A DNA stretch of 64,000 bases from an uncultured Paracoccaceae bacterium (GTDB lineage: Bacteria; Pseudomonadota; Alphaproteobacteria; Rhodobacterales; Rhodobacteraceae): positions 1-64,000 of the forward strand of contig CANMQX010000005.1 of NCBI GenBank assembly GCA_947500135.1, read 5' to 3'. Of this stretch, positions 62,703 through 64,000 are shown piece after piece. Every line of letters starts with the position of its first letter. Position 1 is the stretch's first letter. Both the position numbers and the translations under genes were made by a program. The notes under the pieces are model-generated. The model searched no databases, had not been told where the DNA came from, and saw only the letters and a list, made by a program, of their open reading frames with translations.

Positions 62703-63084
62703 ACTGATAATCTGGCTCTGCCTGGCCGCCGGATCCGGCGCCGCGCAGGACACCATGAACGCCGCCGAATTTGATGCCCATGTGACGGGACGCACGATCT
62801 CTTACTACTCTTCTGTGAACCCCGAATACGGGATCGAACGCTACTTGCCTGGCAAACGGGTGATGTGGTCGCGCTTCGACGGGGTCTGCCAATATGGGGT
62901 CTGGTATGAAAGCAAAGGGCATATCTGCTTTCGCTATGATTATGACCCCGAACCCAAATGCTGGGCGGTCTATGATGAACCGGGTGGCATGCGCAGCGTC
63001 TTCGTCAATCGACCGGGCGGGACAGAGATTTGGGAATACCCGAACCGCGATGACCCGCTGATCTGCAACGACCTGTCATCATGA
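62695..63084 (+). CDS. Secreted protein of unknown function
   Basis: A 129-residue protein with a signal peptide (MHKLIIWLCLAAGSGAAQ) and a mature part rich in Tyr and Trp with cysteines in FDGVCQYGVWYESKGHICFR, EPKCWAVYDE and PLICNDLSS, likely two disulfides. I recall similar small exported proteins next to this oxygenase in relatives, but no named family. It overlaps both neighbours (8 and 4 bases). Confidence 0.65.
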   Translation: MHKLIIWLCLAAGSGAAQDTMNAAEFDAHVTGRTISYYSSVNPEYGIERYLPGKRVMWSRFDGVCQYGVWYESKGHICFRYDYDPEPKCWAVYDEPGGMRSVFVNRPGGTEIWEYPNRDDPLICNDLSS

Positions 63085-63905
63085 TGCCCCCCGCAGCGGT
63101 GCTGCTGCGCTATGATTTGTCGGGGCCAGAACATATCGCCGAAACAGCCATCGCCCATATCTGGAAAGTGGCGCAGGCAAACGGCGATCCGGCGGCATTG
63201 AAAATCTACAAGAATGGCGATCCGAAGGGCGAAGAAACCGGATTTGCCCTGATGCAGGCGCTTGATGGTCAAGGGGCGGCAAGGATCTATCACTTTGATC
63301 ACAGCATCGCCGTGCTGGAATGGCTCGACGGCCCATCCTTGGGTGATCTCAGCCGCAACGGTCAGGATGATCTTGCGGCGGCAGAGCTGATCGCAGTCGC
63401 CGATCAAATCCATGCCGCACAGCCAAAGCTGACATTGCCGACGCTTCGCGATCATTTCAAACCGCTCATGACCCTGAAAATCGATCCCGCATGGGCCGCA
63501 CGGACCAAACACAACCTCACCCATGCACAGCAGATTGCGGCGCAATTGCTTGACAGCCAATCACAGATCCGGGCACTGCACGGGGACCTGCATCATGACA
63601 ATATCAAAGGCAGCGCACGCGGATATCTGGCATTTGACGCCAAGGGGGTGACTGGCGACCGCTGTTATGAGCTGGCCAACGCCTTTCAAAATCCGCTTGG
63701 TGCGGATGATCTAGTGCATGATCCGGCCAGGGCACAGCGGCTGGCGCATATTTGGGGACAACATTGGAACGTGCCGCCGCAACGGCTGTTATCCTGGGCT
63801 GCCGCACATTCTGCGCTGTCAATCACTTGGACCGGCAATTTTGATCAGGCCGCGCATACCGACCTGCTCGGCATGTTTCTGGGACTGATCGCGACTGAGG
63901 CCTGA
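63081..63905 (+). CDS. Aminoglycoside phosphotransferase-like kinase
   Basis: A 274-residue protein kinase-like fold. The catalytic loop LHGDLHHDNIKGS (about 177-189) gives the HxDxxxxN motif and FDAKGVTGDRCYELANAF (about 194) the metal-binding Asp. N-terminal ATP site is loosely kept around ALKIYKNGDPKGEE (about 38). Such proteins in chromosomes usually phosphorylate small metabolites rather than antibiotics. It is translationally coupled to the secreted protein gene. Confidence 0.75.
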   Translation: MMPPAAVLLRYDLSGPEHIAETAIAHIWKVAQANGDPAALKIYKNGDPKGEETGFALMQALDGQGAARIYHFDHSIAVLEWLDGPSLGDLSRNGQDDLAAAELIAVADQIHAAQPKLTLPTLRDHFKPLMTLKIDPAWAARTKHNLTHAQQIAAQLLDSQSQIRALHGDLHHDNIKGSARGYLAFDAKGVTGDRCYELANAFQNPLGADDLVHDPARAQRLAHIWGQHWNVPPQRLLSWAAAHSALSITWTGNFDQAAHTDLLGMFLGLIATEA

Positions 63906-64000
63906 TCAGAACAAACTGCCTTGCGGATCCTTGCTGACATCCACACGGCCATCGGCAAACTCAATCTCCAGCAGCTTCGCCTTTTCTGCCGCCGCCTTGC
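63906..64000 (-). CDS. xseA: Partial gene end, probably exodeoxyribonuclease VII large subunit
   Basis: The last 31 codons of a minus-strand gene entering from beyond the window. They read KAAAEKAKLLEIEFADGRVD and end SKDPQGSLF before TGA at 63908-63906. The LEIEFADG stretch and the QGSLF end resemble the C-terminus of alphaproteobacterial XseA as I recall. The call is tentative because only the tail is visible. It converges on the kinase gene with no gap. Confidence 0.45.
   Translation of the reverse strand, partial: KAAAEKAKLLEIEFADGRVDVSKDPQGSLF

Noticed and set aside
63081..63905. Antibiotic resistance by the APH-like kinase
   Set aside because: Chromosomal context with an oxygenase and no mobile-element marks; the fold alone does not indicate resistance.

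Overview
The window is a chromosomal segment of an alphaproteobacterium, most likely a marine Roseobacter-group member of the Rhodobacterales (Loktanella/Yoonia/Octadecabacter-like would fit). This is inferred from MipZ, a SAM-II riboswitch before metZ, the order ffh - acetyltransferases - chorismate mutase - rpsP - rimM - trmD - rplS - rpmE, the leuC/leuD/leuB neighbourhood, a VPLPA-type sorting tail, and a base composition that looks like the mid-50s % GC (judged by eye). I could run no searches; family names rest on motifs and remembered relatives.

Layout. 1-341: remains of a mobile element at a tRNA gene: an IS21-like end, the first codons of a tyrosine integrase, paired 11-bp repeats, then the 5' half of tRNA-Gly(UCC) with its own promoter. 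419-11949: polyamine region with two gamma-glutamylpolyamine synthetase-like genes, two FAD oxidases, an amidotransferase, two GntR regulators and a PotFGHI-type ABC importer. 12022-14982: exporter, LysR/azoreductase pair and a membrane protein. 15138-23797: ffh, six tandem GNAT acetyltransferases, chorismate mutase, rpsP, a 50-residue membrane protein, rimM, trmD, a YceI-like protein, rplS and rpmE. 23845-30736: a DUF1992 gene with an in-frame stop, an acetyltransferase, DEAD-box helicase, mipZ, FMN glutamate synthase-like protein, EamA exporter and a VPLPA-CTERM exported protein.

30919-39445: leucine genes leuB, leuD and leuC, interrupted by ArsR/SRPBCC and LysR/reductase modules. 39713-42736: RTX-like repeat protein, acetyltransferase, MscS channel. 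42775-50477: a minus-strand run of LysR, aldehyde dehydrogenase, an M19 dipeptidase-like protein lacking the usual HxD motif, an unrecognised 565-residue protein, DUF3726 and a BCCT betaine transporter; together they look like an undescribed quaternary-amine utilisation module. 50593-57888: RidA, FolE2, metZ under a SAM-II riboswitch with terminator, then nucleotidyltransferase, GST, PilZ, YciB, EamA and a secreted protein. 57885-64000: ftsY with a hexanucleotide repeat, YhhN, an orphan FdsG-FdsB fusion, an AlkB-like membrane oxygenase coupled to a secreted protein and a kinase, and the end of a probable xseA.

Working together: the GntR sites (TTTGATCAAA before both the synthetase-oxidase pair and the importer) would tie polyamine uptake to gamma-glutamyl degradation. 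Ffh and FtsY, the two halves of the SRP targeting cycle, are both here but 42 kb apart.
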